From an uncultured Bacillota bacterium (GTDB taxonomy: Bacteria > Bacillota_I > Bacilli_A > Izemoplasmatales > UBA1188): 8,345 nucleotides of DNA. Positions 1 to 6,472 of this stretch are shown piece after piece. The notes below the pieces were generated by a model. The model was not told the origin of the DNA and did not search any database. It was given only the letters and a program-made list of their open reading frames with translations. Each line of letters opens with the position of its first letter. The first letter of the stretch is position 1. The position numbers and the translations under genes are program-made. The stretch is taken from the NCBI GenBank assembly GCA_900318975.1, contig ONMY01000002.1:1-8345 (forward strand), in the 5' to 3' direction.

Positions 1-143
1 AAACAAAATATCATTATTCCAATGCTTCCTGCAAGGATAAACAAAAATGATTTAATCATCTTAGTGTTTTGTCTTTTTGTGTACTTACTTTCGTATTCTT
101 CAAGAGTCATTTTTTCTACTACTTCGAGTTCACCTTTAGCCAT
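1..143 (-). CDS. Partial small membrane protein, unrecognised (N-terminal 47 residues)
   Basis: The ATG at 143-141 is preceded by a strong Shine-Dalgarno sequence (AAGGAGG, about 151-157) and by its own promoter, and the frame stays open to the left edge, so this is the start of a real gene whose 3' end is outside the window. The readable product begins MAKGELEVVEKMTLEEYESK. It has a charged, glutamate-rich N-terminus of about 27 residues, then a KRQNTKMIK basic patch, then a hydrophobic stretch from about residue 32 (SFLFILAGSIGIMIFC) that looks like a transmembrane helix. The basic patch just before the helix would place the N-terminus in the cytoplasm under the positive-inside rule. I do not recognise the family and assign no function. 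The start is well supported; the identity is unknown. Confidence 0.7.
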   Translation of the reverse strand, partial: MAKGELEVVEKMTLEEYESKYTKRQNTKMIKSFLFILAGSIGIMIFC

Positions 144-179
144 GTTAATCCTCCTTAAATTTGTGGTTTCTATAATTAC

Positions 180-207
180 ATTATAGATTAAATGAATAAA
201 ATTGCAA
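180..207 (-). promoter_or_regulatory. Sigma-A type promoter for the membrane-protein gene at 1-143
   Basis: On the minus strand there is a perfect TATAAT at 185-180. A TTGCAA, matching 4 of 6 bases of the -35 consensus, lies at 207-202 with a 16-base spacer. The start of transcription would fall near 173, giving a 5' leader of about 30 nt that contains the AAGGAGG site. The promoter lies downstream of the ppdK terminator, so the gene is its own transcription unit. Confidence 0.6.
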
Positions 208-218
208 CAAACATAAAT

Positions 219-248
219 AAAACAACCCTATATTTCAAGGGTTGTTTT
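219..248 (-). terminator. Rho-independent terminator of ppdK
   Basis: An 11-bp perfect stem (219-229 with 238-248, arms AAAACAACCCT and AGGGTTGTTTT) encloses an 8-nt loop. On the minus strand the stem is followed by T-rich sequence. It starts about 22 bases after the ppdK stop codon. The A-rich side would also give a T-run on the plus strand, so it could act in both directions, but no plus-strand gene is present. Confidence 0.85.
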
Positions 249-270
249 ATCAATAATTCATATTATTTTA

Positions 271-2901
271 TTATTTGTTAGCTTTAATTGCAGCTTGTGC
301 AGCAGCAAGTCTAGCAACTGGAACTCTGAATGGAGAACAAGATACATAATCAAGTCCAGCATTATGATAGAATTCGATAGACTTAGGATCGCCACCAGTT
401 TCTCCGCATACACCAACGTGTAAATCACTTCTAGTTGAACGTCCAAGTTTAACTGCCATGCTTACAAGTTTACCAACACCCTTTTGGTCAAGAGTCTTGA
501 ATGGATCTTCTTCGAAAATCTTTGTTTCATAGTATGATGGTAAGAATTTACCAGCATCATCTCTTGAGAAACCAAATGTCATTTGTGTTAAATCGTTTGT
601 ACCGAATGAGAAGAATTCAGCTTCTTTAGCGATTTCATCAGCAAGTAATGCAGCACGTGGAATTTCAATCATTGTACCAACATGATACTTCATATCGATT
701 CCAGCTTCTTTAATTAATGCATCGGCTGTTTCACAAATAATATTCTTAACGAACTTTAATTCCTTAACTTCAAGTACTAGTGGAACCATGATTTCAGGTG
801 AAACCATATGTCCAGTCTTCTTAGATACGTTAATAGCAGCTTTAATAATAGCTGTAGTTTGCATCTTGCAGATTTCTGGATATGTAACAGCTAAACGGCA
901 TCCTCTGTGACCCATCATTGGGTTAGCTTCATGGAGTTCAGCGATTCTATCTTTAACTTCAGCAACAGTTTTACCAATAGCTTTTGCTAATTCTTCGATT
1001 AGGCTATCTTCTTGTGGTAAGAATTCATGTAGAGGTGGGTCTAAGAGACGAACGTTAACATTGTCTTCTCCCATAATTTCATATAGACCTTCGAAGTCTT
1101 TTTGTTGCATTGGTTCGAGCTCAGCAAGAGCAGCTTCTCTTTGTTCAACTGTATCAGCAAGAATCATCTTTCTCATAGAGAAGATTCTATCTTTATCGAA
1201 GAACATATGTTCAGTACGGCAAAGACCAATACCTTGTGCACCAAATTCTTTAGCTTGTTTAGCATCTCTTGGTGTATCAGCGTTTGTTCTAACCTTAAGT
1301 GTTCTATTAGCGTCAACCCAACCCATTAATCTTCCGAAGTAACCAGCAGTTAAATCTGGTTGAACAGTCTTAATAGATCCGAGATAGATATTACCAGTTG
1401 AACCATCAATAGAGAATGTATCTTTATCTGTATAAACTTTACCATCAATAGTAACAGTTCTCTTTTCTTCATCAATAACAGCAGCAGCACATCCGCATAC
1501 GCAGCACTTACCCATACCACGAGCAACTACTGCAGCGTGTGATGTCATACCACCACGCATAGTAAGGATAGCTTCAGCAGCAACCATACCAACGATATCT
1601 TCTGGAGAAGTTTCAGCTCTAACTAAAACAACCTTTTCACCAGCATTATGTCTTGCTTCTGCTTCTTCAGCTGTGAATGCAAGTTTACCAGTACCAGCAC
1701 CAGGACCAGCAGCTAAACCTTTAGCGATTGGAGATGCTTTAGCAAGTTCATCTTTATCAAATCCAGGGAGTAAGAGTTTGTCGAATGACATAGCATCTAT
1801 TCTAAGAACTGCTTCTTTTTCATCGATTAAGCCTTCATCAACTAAATCACAAGCAATTTTAAGTGCAGCAGCTGGAGTTCTCTTACCATTACGAGTTTGT
1901 AAGAAATATAATTTACCATCTTCAACTGTGAATTCCATATCTTGCATATCTTTGTAATGGTTTTCCATAGTTTTGATAGTATCCATGAATTGTTTGTATA
2001 CATCTGGCATTCTTCTTTGAAGTTCATCAATATGAAGAGGAGTTCTAATACCAGCAACTACGTCTTCACCTTGTGCATTTGGAAGATATTCAGCAGAAAC
2101 CTTGTTTTCACCAGTAGCTGGGTCACGGCTAAATGCAACACCAGTACCAGAAGTTTCACCCTTGTTACCGAAAGCCATTGATTGAACGTTTACGGCAGTT
2201 CCCCAAGAATATGGGATATTGTTCATCATACGATAAACGTTAGCTCTAGGGTTATCCCAAGAACGGAATACAGCAGTAACAGCTTCAATTAATTGTACAT
2301 ATGGATCAGCTGGGAAGTCTTCACCAAATGTTTTCTTATAATAAGCTTTATATTTCTTTACTAATTCTTTCAATTCACTAGCAGTAACTTCAGTATCTAA
2401 TTTATATCCTTTAGATTCTTTGAGTTCATCAAGCATCTTATCCATTTCTGTTCTTGGATGTCCCTTAGCGATGTTAGTGAACATTAAGATGAAACGACGA
2501 TAAGAGTCGTATGCAAATCTTTCATTTGAAGTTTCTTTAGCAAGTACTTCAACAGTTTCATCATTTAAACCTAAGTTTAGAATAGTATCCATCATACCAG
2601 GCATAGAAACTCTAGCACCAGAACGTACAGATACTAATAGAGGGTTCTTATTGCCACCAAAATTCTTACCAGATTCTTTTTCTACTCTCTTGATTGCAGC
2701 GTAGATTTCATCAATTAGGTATTGTGGTAATTTCTTACCTTCATCATAATAAAGTGTACAAGCTTCAGTTGTAATAGTGAATCCTTGTGGAATTGGAACT
2801 CCAATATGAGTCATTTCAGCAAGGCCAGCACCCTTACCACCGAGTAATTCTTTACCTTTTCCATAAGCTTCTTTGAAGTGGAAAGCGTATTGTTTTGACA
2901 T
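271..2901 (-). CDS. ppdK: Pyruvate, phosphate dikinase (PPDK)
   Basis: This cytoplasmic enzyme interconverts pyruvate + ATP + phosphate with phosphoenolpyruvate + AMP + pyrophosphate. The 876-residue product is the usual length for bacterial PPDK (the Clostridium symbiosum enzyme has about 874). The N-terminal nucleotide-binding domain spans about residues 1-350, with the glycine-rich GGKGAGLAEM at 21-30 and the VSVRSGARVSMPGMMDT region at about 90-106. The swivelling phosphohistidine domain has TMRGGMTSHAAVVARG, with the phosphorylated His at 455 and the regulatory-type Thr at 453. The C-terminal TIM barrel carries R562, R618, E746, N769 and C832, each matching the known C. symbiosum active-site residues with an offset of at most one. 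All catalytic residues are present, so it should be active. The start has AGGAGGAA upstream. The gene is monocistronic, with its own promoter and terminator. No PPDK regulatory protein gene is seen in the window. In anaerobes PPDK may run toward pyruvate in PPi-dependent glycolysis or toward PEP; the sequence cannot say which. Confidence 0.98.
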   Translation of the reverse strand: MSKQYAFHFKEAYGKGKELLGGKGAGLAEMTHIGVPIPQGFTITTEACTLYYDEGKKLPQYLIDEIYAAIKRVEKESGKNFGGNKNPLLVSVRSGARVSMPGMMDTILNLGLNDETVEVLAKETSNERFAYDSYRRFILMFTNIAKGHPRTEMDKMLDELKESKGYKLDTEVTASELKELVKKYKAYYKKTFGEDFPADPYVQLIEAVTAVFRSWDNPRANVYRMMNNIPYSWGTAVNVQSMAFGNKGETSGTGVAFSRDPATGENKVSAEYLPNAQGEDVVAGIRTPLHIDELQRRMPDVYKQFMDTIKTMENHYKDMQDMEFTVEDGKLYFLQTRNGKRTPAAALKIACDLVDEGLIDEKEAVLRIDAMSFDKLLLPGFDKDELAKASPIAKGLAAGPGAGTGKLAFTAEEAEARHNAGEKVVLVRAETSPEDIVGMVAAEAILTMRGGMTSHAAVVARGMGKCCVCGCAAAVIDEEKRTVTIDGKVYTDKDTFSIDGSTGNIYLGSIKTVQPDLTAGYFGRLMGWVDANRTLKVRTNADTPRDAKQAKEFGAQGIGLCRTEHMFFDKDRIFSMRKMILADTVEQREAALAELEPMQQKDFEGLYEIMGEDNVNVRLLDPPLHEFLPQEDSLIEELAKAIGKTVAEVKDRIAELHEANPMMGHRGCRLAVTYPEICKMQTTAIIKAAINVSKKTGHMVSPEIMVPLVLEVKELKFVKNIICETADALIKEAGIDMKYHVGTMIEIPRAALLADEIAKEAEFFSFGTNDLTQMTFGFSRDDAGKFLPSYYETKIFEEDPFKTLDQKGVGKLVSMAVKLGRSTRSDLHVGVCGETGGDPKSIEFYHNAGLDYVSCSPFRVPVARLAAAQAAIKANK

Positions 2902-2943
2902 AAAATATATTCCTCCTGATTTTATTTATCAAACACCTTTTTT

Positions 2944-2952
2944 ATTATAACA
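2944..2952 (-). promoter_or_regulatory. Extended -10 promoter of ppdK
   Basis: The minus strand reads TGTTATAAT at 2952-2944, a perfect TATAAT with the TGn extension. No good -35 hexamer lies 16-18 bases upstream, as is common for extended -10 promoters or for promoters needing an activator. Transcription would start near 2937, giving a leader of about 36 nt. A second, weaker candidate (TATAAC with TTGTAG 17 bases upstream) lies just before it. Confidence 0.55.
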
Positions 2953-2970
2953 TAACTTTAAAAAAGTTAT
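2952..2970. promoter_or_regulatory. Perfect 8-bp inverted repeat in the ppdK promoter (possible operator)
   Basis: ATAACTTT (2952-2959) and AAAGTTAT (2963-2970) are perfect inverted copies separated by AAA. The repeat overlaps the spacer and -35 position of the ppdK extended -10 promoter, where a bound repressor would block polymerase. It is made almost only of A and T, and chance palindromes are common in such DNA, so the operator role is an inference. Confidence 0.3.
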
Positions 2971-2992
2971 ATAAAATATTGCATAAGACTAC

Positions 2993-3012
2993 AAAAAGAT
3001 TTAAATCTTTTT
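2993..3012. promoter_or_regulatory. Perfect 20-bp palindrome upstream of the ppdK promoter
   Basis: The half-sites AAAAAGATTT (2993-3002) and AAATCTTTTT (3003-3012) join with no gap into a perfect 20-bp palindrome. Its centre lies about 65 bases before the predicted ppdK start of transcription, a spacing typical of class I activator sites. It could also fold as an 8-bp hairpin with a TTAA loop and act as a weak secondary terminator behind frr. I do not match it to a known regulator's consensus. Confidence 0.35.
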
Positions 3013-3035
3013 CTTAACTTTTGCATAATTAAAGA

Positions 3036-3063
3036 AAAAACACGGGTTTCTCCCCGTGTTTTT
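3036..3063 (-). terminator. Rho-independent terminator of the rpsB-tsf-pyrH-frr operon
   Basis: An 11-bp perfect stem pairs AAAAACACGGG (3036-3046) with CCCGTGTTTTT (3053-3063) around a 6-nt loop, with a GC-rich core. On the minus strand it runs into a T-tract. The hairpin begins one base after the frr stop codon, so the operon ends here and does not continue into uppS and cdsA. Confidence 0.93.
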
Positions 3064-3064
3064 A

Positions 3065-3628
3065 CTAAATTGTCATTATATCTTTAACCTTAATTTCAAG
3101 TTGAGTATCGATTTCTTTGATATATTTATCAGTTAAATCTTGAACGTCTTTTAGGTATGCATCTAGCATATCTTCACTAATTTCTTTATCCTTTTCATTT
3201 TGTTTTAAAGCACTATTAGTTTCTTGACGTACAGTTCTAACTTGAACCTTAGCATCTTCGCTTGATTTTCTAACTTCTTTTACAACTTTTACTCTATTTT
3301 CTTCGGTCATTGGTGGAAGAATAATCCTTATACCATTACCATCGTTTTGTGGAGTGACACCCATATTAGCAGCAAAAATTGCTTTTTCGATTAGTGGAAG
3401 AGCTGACTTATCATAAGGTTTAATATAAATTTGATTTCCTTCTGGAACGCTAATAGAAGAAATTTGATTAACAAGTGTATCAACTCCATAGTATGGGATT
3501 GTTAAACCATCAAACATTTTTGGATTAGCTCTACCAGTTCTTGCGTTGTTTAGAACGTTTTTGAATGATTTAAGAACATTCTCCATTCTCTCTTCGCAAT
3601 CAAGCATCAAAGTATCAGAATCTATCAT
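3065..3628 (-). CDS. frr: Ribosome recycling factor (RRF)
   Basis: RRF works with EF-G after termination to split the 70S ribosome and release the mRNA. The product has 187 residues, close to the usual 185. Family marks are CEERMENVLKSF in the first helix, the RTGRANP motif at 30-36, IPYYG at 44-48 near the hinge to the small domain II (about residues 31-105), the NDGNGIRIILPPMTEENR segment at 95-112, and the conserved arginine-rich helix around VRTVRQETN (130-138), which contacts 23S rRNA. The ATG at 3628 is one base after the pyrH stop, and its ribosome binding site (AAGGAGAG) lies inside the last codons of pyrH, so the two are likely translationally coupled. It is the last gene of the operon; the terminator follows directly after its TAG stop. 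Confidence 0.98.
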   Translation of the reverse strand: MIDSDTLMLDCEERMENVLKSFKNVLNNARTGRANPKMFDGLTIPYYGVDTLVNQISSISVPEGNQIYIKPYDKSALPLIEKAIFAANMGVTPQNDGNGIRIILPPMTEENRVKVVKEVRKSSEDAKVQVRTVRQETNSALKQNEKDKEISEDMLDAYLKDVQDLTDKYIKEIDTQLEIKVKDIMTI

Positions 3629-3629
3629 A

Positions 3630-4343
3630 TTATCTCTCCTTTTTGATTAATGTCCCTATTTTTTTACCTTCTAAAGCGGTTTTAATTGCGCCCTTTAAAC
3701 TCATATCAAATACCAAAATATTGATATCATTTTCATCTGCAATTGAGGCAGCAGTTAAATCCATAACTTGAAGTTTTTCTTTAAGAACATCCCTATGAGT
3801 TAGTATATCATATTTTTTAGCATTTTTGTCAACATTTGGGTCTTTATCATAGACACCATCAACACCATTTTTAGCCATAAGCACGAGGCTAGCCTTAATA
3901 TCAACAGCCCTTAAAAGAGTTGCTGTATCTGTTGAGAAGAATGGTTTTCCAGTCCCGCCTGCAAAAATACAAATATTACCTTCTTCTAAAAGCTTATTTG
4001 CTTCACTTACTGTATATGTTTCTAAAACTTGTGGAAGTTCAAGGCATGTGAGCACTTTTGTAGGACATCCTGCTTGAACAAGCGCATTTTTTAGTGCGAT
4101 TGCATTAAGAATTGTGCCAGTCATTCCCATATAGTCACATTCAACCCTTTCGATACCGATCTTCTCTGCATCTCTTCCTCTAAAGAAATTACCTCCACCA
4201 ACAACGATACCAATTTCATATGTTTTTAAATCGTATGCTGCTTTAATCTCTTTAGCAAGATCAGTAATAACTATAGGATCAACGCCAACACCGCTTTTAC
4301 CACCAAGCGCTTCCCCGCTTAATTTTAATACTACTCTTTTCAT
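3630..4343 (-). CDS. pyrH: UMP kinase (uridylate kinase)
   Basis: It phosphorylates UMP to UDP with ATP, the shared step for all pyrimidine nucleotides. It belongs to the amino-acid-kinase fold family, is hexameric, and in bacteria is generally activated by GTP and inhibited by UTP. The 237-residue length is standard. Visible motifs are KLSGE at 7-11 (phosphate binding), VVGGGNFFRGR at 47-57, the conserved UMP-contacting Asp at about 70 (CDYMGMTGT), AGGTGKPFFSTDTA at 128-141, and KNGVDGVYDKDP at 158-169. A ribosome binding site (AGAGGG) lies just upstream of the ATG. It follows tsf after a gap that holds a hairpin and is tightly joined to frr. No residue is missing. Confidence 0.98.
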   Translation of the reverse strand: MKRVVLKLSGEALGGKSGVGVDPIVITDLAKEIKAAYDLKTYEIGIVVGGGNFFRGRDAEKIGIERVECDYMGMTGTILNAIALKNALVQAGCPTKVLTCLELPQVLETYTVSEANKLLEEGNICIFAGGTGKPFFSTDTATLLRAVDIKASLVLMAKNGVDGVYDKDPNVDKNAKKYDILTHRDVLKEKLQVMDLTAASIADENDINILVFDMSLKGAIKTALEGKKIGTLIKKER

Positions 4344-4369
4344 AAAAACCCTCTTTTAAGTATAGAAAA

Positions 4370-4388
4370 GGAACACAAAAAGTGTTCC
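4370..4388 (-). terminator. Hairpin between tsf and pyrH, possible partial terminator or processing site
   Basis: GGAACAC (4370-4376) and GTGTTCC (4382-4388) form a perfect 7-bp stem with a 5-nt loop. On the minus strand it starts 7 bases after the tsf stop and is followed by TTTTCTATACTT, a short and broken T-tract. No convincing promoter lies between it and pyrH. It is therefore more likely a leaky terminator or an RNA-stabilising or processing element that lowers pyrH-frr output relative to rpsB-tsf. Confidence 0.6.
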
Positions 4389-4395
4389 ATTTCAA

Positions 4396-5280
4396 TTAAT
4401 TGTTCATTTGAGAATAAACTTCATCAACAAAGTTATTCTGTTTCTTTTCGATACCAGCACCAACAACGTTTCTTGAATAAGAAACAAGTTTAGCACCGTT
4501 ATTCTTTAAGAATTGTTCAACTGTTACACCTGGATCCATTAAGAATGCTTGATCCATTAGACAAATTTCCTTTAATCCTTTTTGGATACGTCCTTCGATC
4601 ATTCTTGCGATGATTTCAGCAGGTTTATTAGGATTTTCCTCTTTAGCTTCTTTAGTTAAGATTTCTCTTTCATTAGCTAAATATTCAGGGTCAACACTAT
4701 TTCTATCTAAATAACGTGGATCGTTAGCACATACATGCATTGCAACCTTCTTAGCAAGATCACTATCAGCGCCTTCAACAACAGTAACAACCGCAATCTT
4801 ACCACCATTGTGCTTATAAACACCAAATGATTGGTTATCAGCTTTTGTGATAACTTGAACGTTTCTTAAAGTGATGTTTTCACCAATAACTGCGATGAAA
4901 CCGAGTAACATATCTTTAACAGTTTCACCCTTAGCATTCTTAGCTTCCATAGCGCAATCAGTGCACTTAGCACCGCTTTGAACTAGAACTTCACCGAGTT
5001 CAGCAACAAAGTTATTGAATTTTTCGTTCTTAGCAACGAAATCTGTTTCACAGTTTACTTCATAAACTAATGCATCATTGCCATTAACTAATACGTTGAA
5101 TACGCCTTCTGCAGAAATTCTAGAAGCTTTCTTAACAGCTTTAGCGATTCCTTTTTCTCTTAACCATTTAGCAGCAGCTTCAATATCTGAATTATTTTCT
5201 TCAAGAGCCTTCTTGCAGTCCATAATTCCTGCGCCAGTTCTTTCTCTTAAATCTTTTAATAACTTAGTATCAATATTCAT
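4396..5280 (-). CDS. tsf: Translation elongation factor Ts (EF-Ts)
   Basis: EF-Ts releases GDP from EF-Tu so that EF-Tu can bind GTP and aminoacyl-tRNA again. The product has 294 residues, within the family's usual range. The N-terminal UBA-like domain (about 1-55) carries the signature ERTGAGIMDCKKAL at 13-26. The core carries the second signature, VNCETDFVAKNEKF at 75-88, whose Asp80-Phe81 occupies the position that opens the EF-Tu nucleotide site in E. coli EF-Ts. The dimerisation-type core follows (about 90-290), including HVCANDPRYLDR. The start has GGAGGAAA upstream. It lies 22 bases after rpsB with no terminator between them, the usual co-transcription with S2. Confidence 0.98.
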   Translation of the reverse strand: MNIDTKLLKDLRERTGAGIMDCKKALEENNSDIEAAAKWLREKGIAKAVKKASRISAEGVFNVLVNGNDALVYEVNCETDFVAKNEKFNNFVAELGEVLVQSGAKCTDCAMEAKNAKGETVKDMLLGFIAVIGENITLRNVQVITKADNQSFGVYKHNGGKIAVVTVVEGADSDLAKKVAMHVCANDPRYLDRNSVDPEYLANEREILTKEAKEENPNKPAEIIARMIEGRIQKGLKEICLMDQAFLMDPGVTVEQFLKNNGAKLVSYSRNVVGAGIEKKQNNFVDEVYSQMNN

Positions 5281-5302
5281 ATGATTTCCTCCGCTATATT
5301 AA

Positions 5303-6268
5303 TTAGTTCTTTAAAGCTTCGATTAATTCAGCTTTTTTCATTGATGAGATACCAGCAACTCCTTTTGCTTTGCAAGCTTCTTTGAGTTCAGCAACTGTCA
5401 TCTTTTCATAGTCAACTTCAGCTTGAGCTTCAACTTCTTGAGCTTGAGCTTCTTGAACTTCTTCTTGAGCTTGTGGAGCTTTTCTAGGCTTTCTATCCTT
5501 CTTAGCTTCTTCAGGAACATTTACCATTTCTGTGATAACTTGTTCAACTTCTTCTTGAGTTTCTTCAACTTGATCGTTTTCAACAACACCACCAGCACCT
5601 TCAATTAATGCATCAGCCATCTTAGCGATGATGAGCTTTAATGAACGGATTGCGTCATCGTTTGCAGGAATAACATAGTCAACATCATCTGGATCACAGT
5701 TAGTATCTACGATTCCAAATACTGGTATATGTAATCTCTTAGCTTCGAGAATAGCTGTTCTTTCTTCTCTTGGATCTACGATGAAAATAGCTTGAGGTTG
5801 ATCTTGCATTTCAAGAATACCACCTAAGAACTTTTCAAGTCTTGCCATTTTCTTTCTGATGTCGTTAACTTCTTTCTTTCCGAGTTGATCGAAAATTCCA
5901 TCAGCTTCCATCTTCTTGAAATCTTGATATTTTCTAATAGATTTCTTGATTGTCTTGAAGTTTGTTAAAGTTCCGCCAAGCCATCTAACATTAACATAGT
6001 AATGTCCACAACGAACTGCTTCTTCCTTAATAACTTCTTGAGCTTGTTTCTTAGTTCCAACAAAAAGAACTTTTCCACCATCTTTACCGATTTCTTTGAA
6101 TACTGCATAAGCTTGATCGATGCAATCGCTTGTCTTTTGTAAATCGATAATATGAGTTCCTGCTCTTTGAGTGAAGATGTATGGAGCCATCTTAGGGTTC
6201 CATCTGTTGGTCTGGTGACCAAATTGTACGCCGGCTTCTAGTAAAGCCTTCATTGAAATAACTGCCAT
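5303..6268 (-). CDS. rpsB: Ribosomal protein uS2 with C-terminal Rho_N/SAP-like extension
   Basis: S2 sits on the solvent side of the 30S subunit near the head-body junction and is needed for S1 to join. The core, about residues 1-230, is normal: [20 protein letters not shown] at the start, RWNPKM at 22-27, [13 protein letters not shown] at 94-106, and the [26 protein letters not shown] region around 181-206. The protein is 321 residues, against about 230-260 in most bacteria. The extra part is a low-complexity linker rich in Glu, Gln, Ala and Val with a basic [10 protein letters not shown] patch (about 231-286), then a compact 35-residue tail starting [17 protein letters not shown] and ending [14 protein letters not shown], which resembles the Rho N-terminal/SAP/HeH helix-extended-loop-helix fold. 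The ribosome binding site AAGGAG lies about 12 bases from the ATG, rather far, but the N-terminus matches the family exactly. It is the first gene of the operon, behind a structured leader. Confidence 0.97.
   Translation of the reverse strand: MAVISMKALLEAGVQFGHQTNRWNPKMAPYIFTQRAGTHIIDLQKTSDCIDQAYAVFKEIGKDGGKVLFVGTKKQAQEVIKEEAVRCGHYYVNVRWLGGTLTNFKTIKKSIRKYQDFKKMEADGIFDQLGKKEVNDIRKKMARLEKFLGGILEMQDQPQAIFIVDPREERTAILEAKRLHIPVFGIVDTNCDPDDVDYVIPANDDAIRSLKLIIAKMADALIEGAGGVVENDQVEETQEEVEQVITEMVNVPEEAKKDRKPRKAPQAQEEVQEAQAQEVEAQAEVDYEKMTVAELKEACKAKGVAGISSMKKAELIEALKN
5422..5472 (-). repeat. Short imperfect repeats encoding the S2 linker
   Basis: The 9-mer CTTGAGCTT (plus strand) occurs four times, at 5422-5430, 5437-5445, 5443-5451 and 5464-5472, two of them overlapping. 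In the S2 frame it encodes recurring Ala-Gln pairs within the Glu/Gln/Ala linker. Such runs grow and shrink by replication slippage, so linker length probably varies among related strains. Confidence 0.6.
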
Positions 6269-6379
6269 TTTTTTGTTTTTCTCCTTATTTTCTGATTTTT
6301 TGCCTCCACCACTTCAACATTTCTAGGCACTCCAATGGGAGCTCGAGCCCTCCACTCCATGGTGTGTGTATTTTTGGCC
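6269..6379 (-). promoter_or_regulatory. Structured 5' leader of rpsB, candidate autoregulatory r-protein leader
   Basis: The predicted transcript carries about 110 nt before the rpsB ATG. Positions 6302-6379 are far richer in G and C than the surrounding DNA. Possible pairings are GCC (6378-6376) with GGC (6304-6302), CACCA (6364-6360) with TGGTG (6311-6307), and an internal hairpin around the palindrome GCTCGAGC (6341-6348), flanked by GGAG and CTCC. The motif TGGAG recurs four times on the RNA strand. The ribosome binding site lies in an unpaired A-rich stretch after the fold. Leaders by which S2 represses its own operon are known in other bacteria; that this is one is an inference from position, composition and pairing. 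I cannot assign it to a named RNA family. Confidence 0.5.
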
Positions 6380-6385
6380 TTATAT

Positions 6386-6414
6386 ATAATAGCAAATATT
6401 GAATGAAAATACAA
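6386..6414 (-). promoter_or_regulatory. Extended -10 promoter of the rpsB operon
   Basis: On the minus strand TGCTATTAT (6394-6386) gives an extended -10 with 5 of 6 consensus bases. TTGTAT at 6414-6409 serves as a weak -35 at the preferred 17-base spacing. Transcription would start near 6380-6379, exactly where the G/C-rich foldable leader begins, which supports the call. Confidence 0.65.
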
Positions 6415-6446
6415 GTATTTTCTTTTGGCGAAGAATTCCTATAAAA

Positions 6447-6472
6447 AAATAGAGGCTTAATTTCCTCTATTT
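6447..6472 (-). terminator. Rho-independent terminator closing the amino-acid transporter operon
   Basis: A 9-bp perfect stem (AAATAGAGG at 6447-6455 with CCTCTATTT at 6464-6472) encloses an 8-nt loop, and the minus strand continues with a further TTTT and AT-rich bases. It separates the transporter operon from the rpsB promoter. It lies about 100 bases after the ATPase stop, further than the other terminators here are from their genes. Confidence 0.88.

Noticed and set aside
1497..1521. Cysteine cluster (KCCVCGC) after the catalytic His of PPDK as a metal site
   Set aside because: One or more cysteines at GMGKCCV are common in bacterial PPDK; the cluster alone does not support a metal site.
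1061..2181. Several plus-strand frames of 75-94 codons opposite ppdK
   Set aside because: They are antisense shadows of a certain gene, lack ribosome binding sites, and show Ser/Leu-rich translations typical of reversed coding DNA.
4359..4364. TATACT as a -10 box for pyrH
   Set aside because: It would leave a leader of under 10 nt that cuts into the ribosome binding site, and no -35 lies 16-18 bases upstream.
5423..5608. 61-codon plus-strand frame opposite the S2 linker, rich in Phe, Leu and Ser
   Set aside because: It is the reverse of the Glu/Gln/Lys-rich linker codons; the hydrophobic look is a by-product and there is no start signal.
6325..6360. tRNA-like T-arm (GAGCTCGAGCCC followed by CTCCACTCCA) on the plus strand
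   Set aside because: No matching 5' acceptor strand, D-arm or anticodon arm lies at the right distance upstream; it is better explained as part of the rpsB leader read on the other strand.
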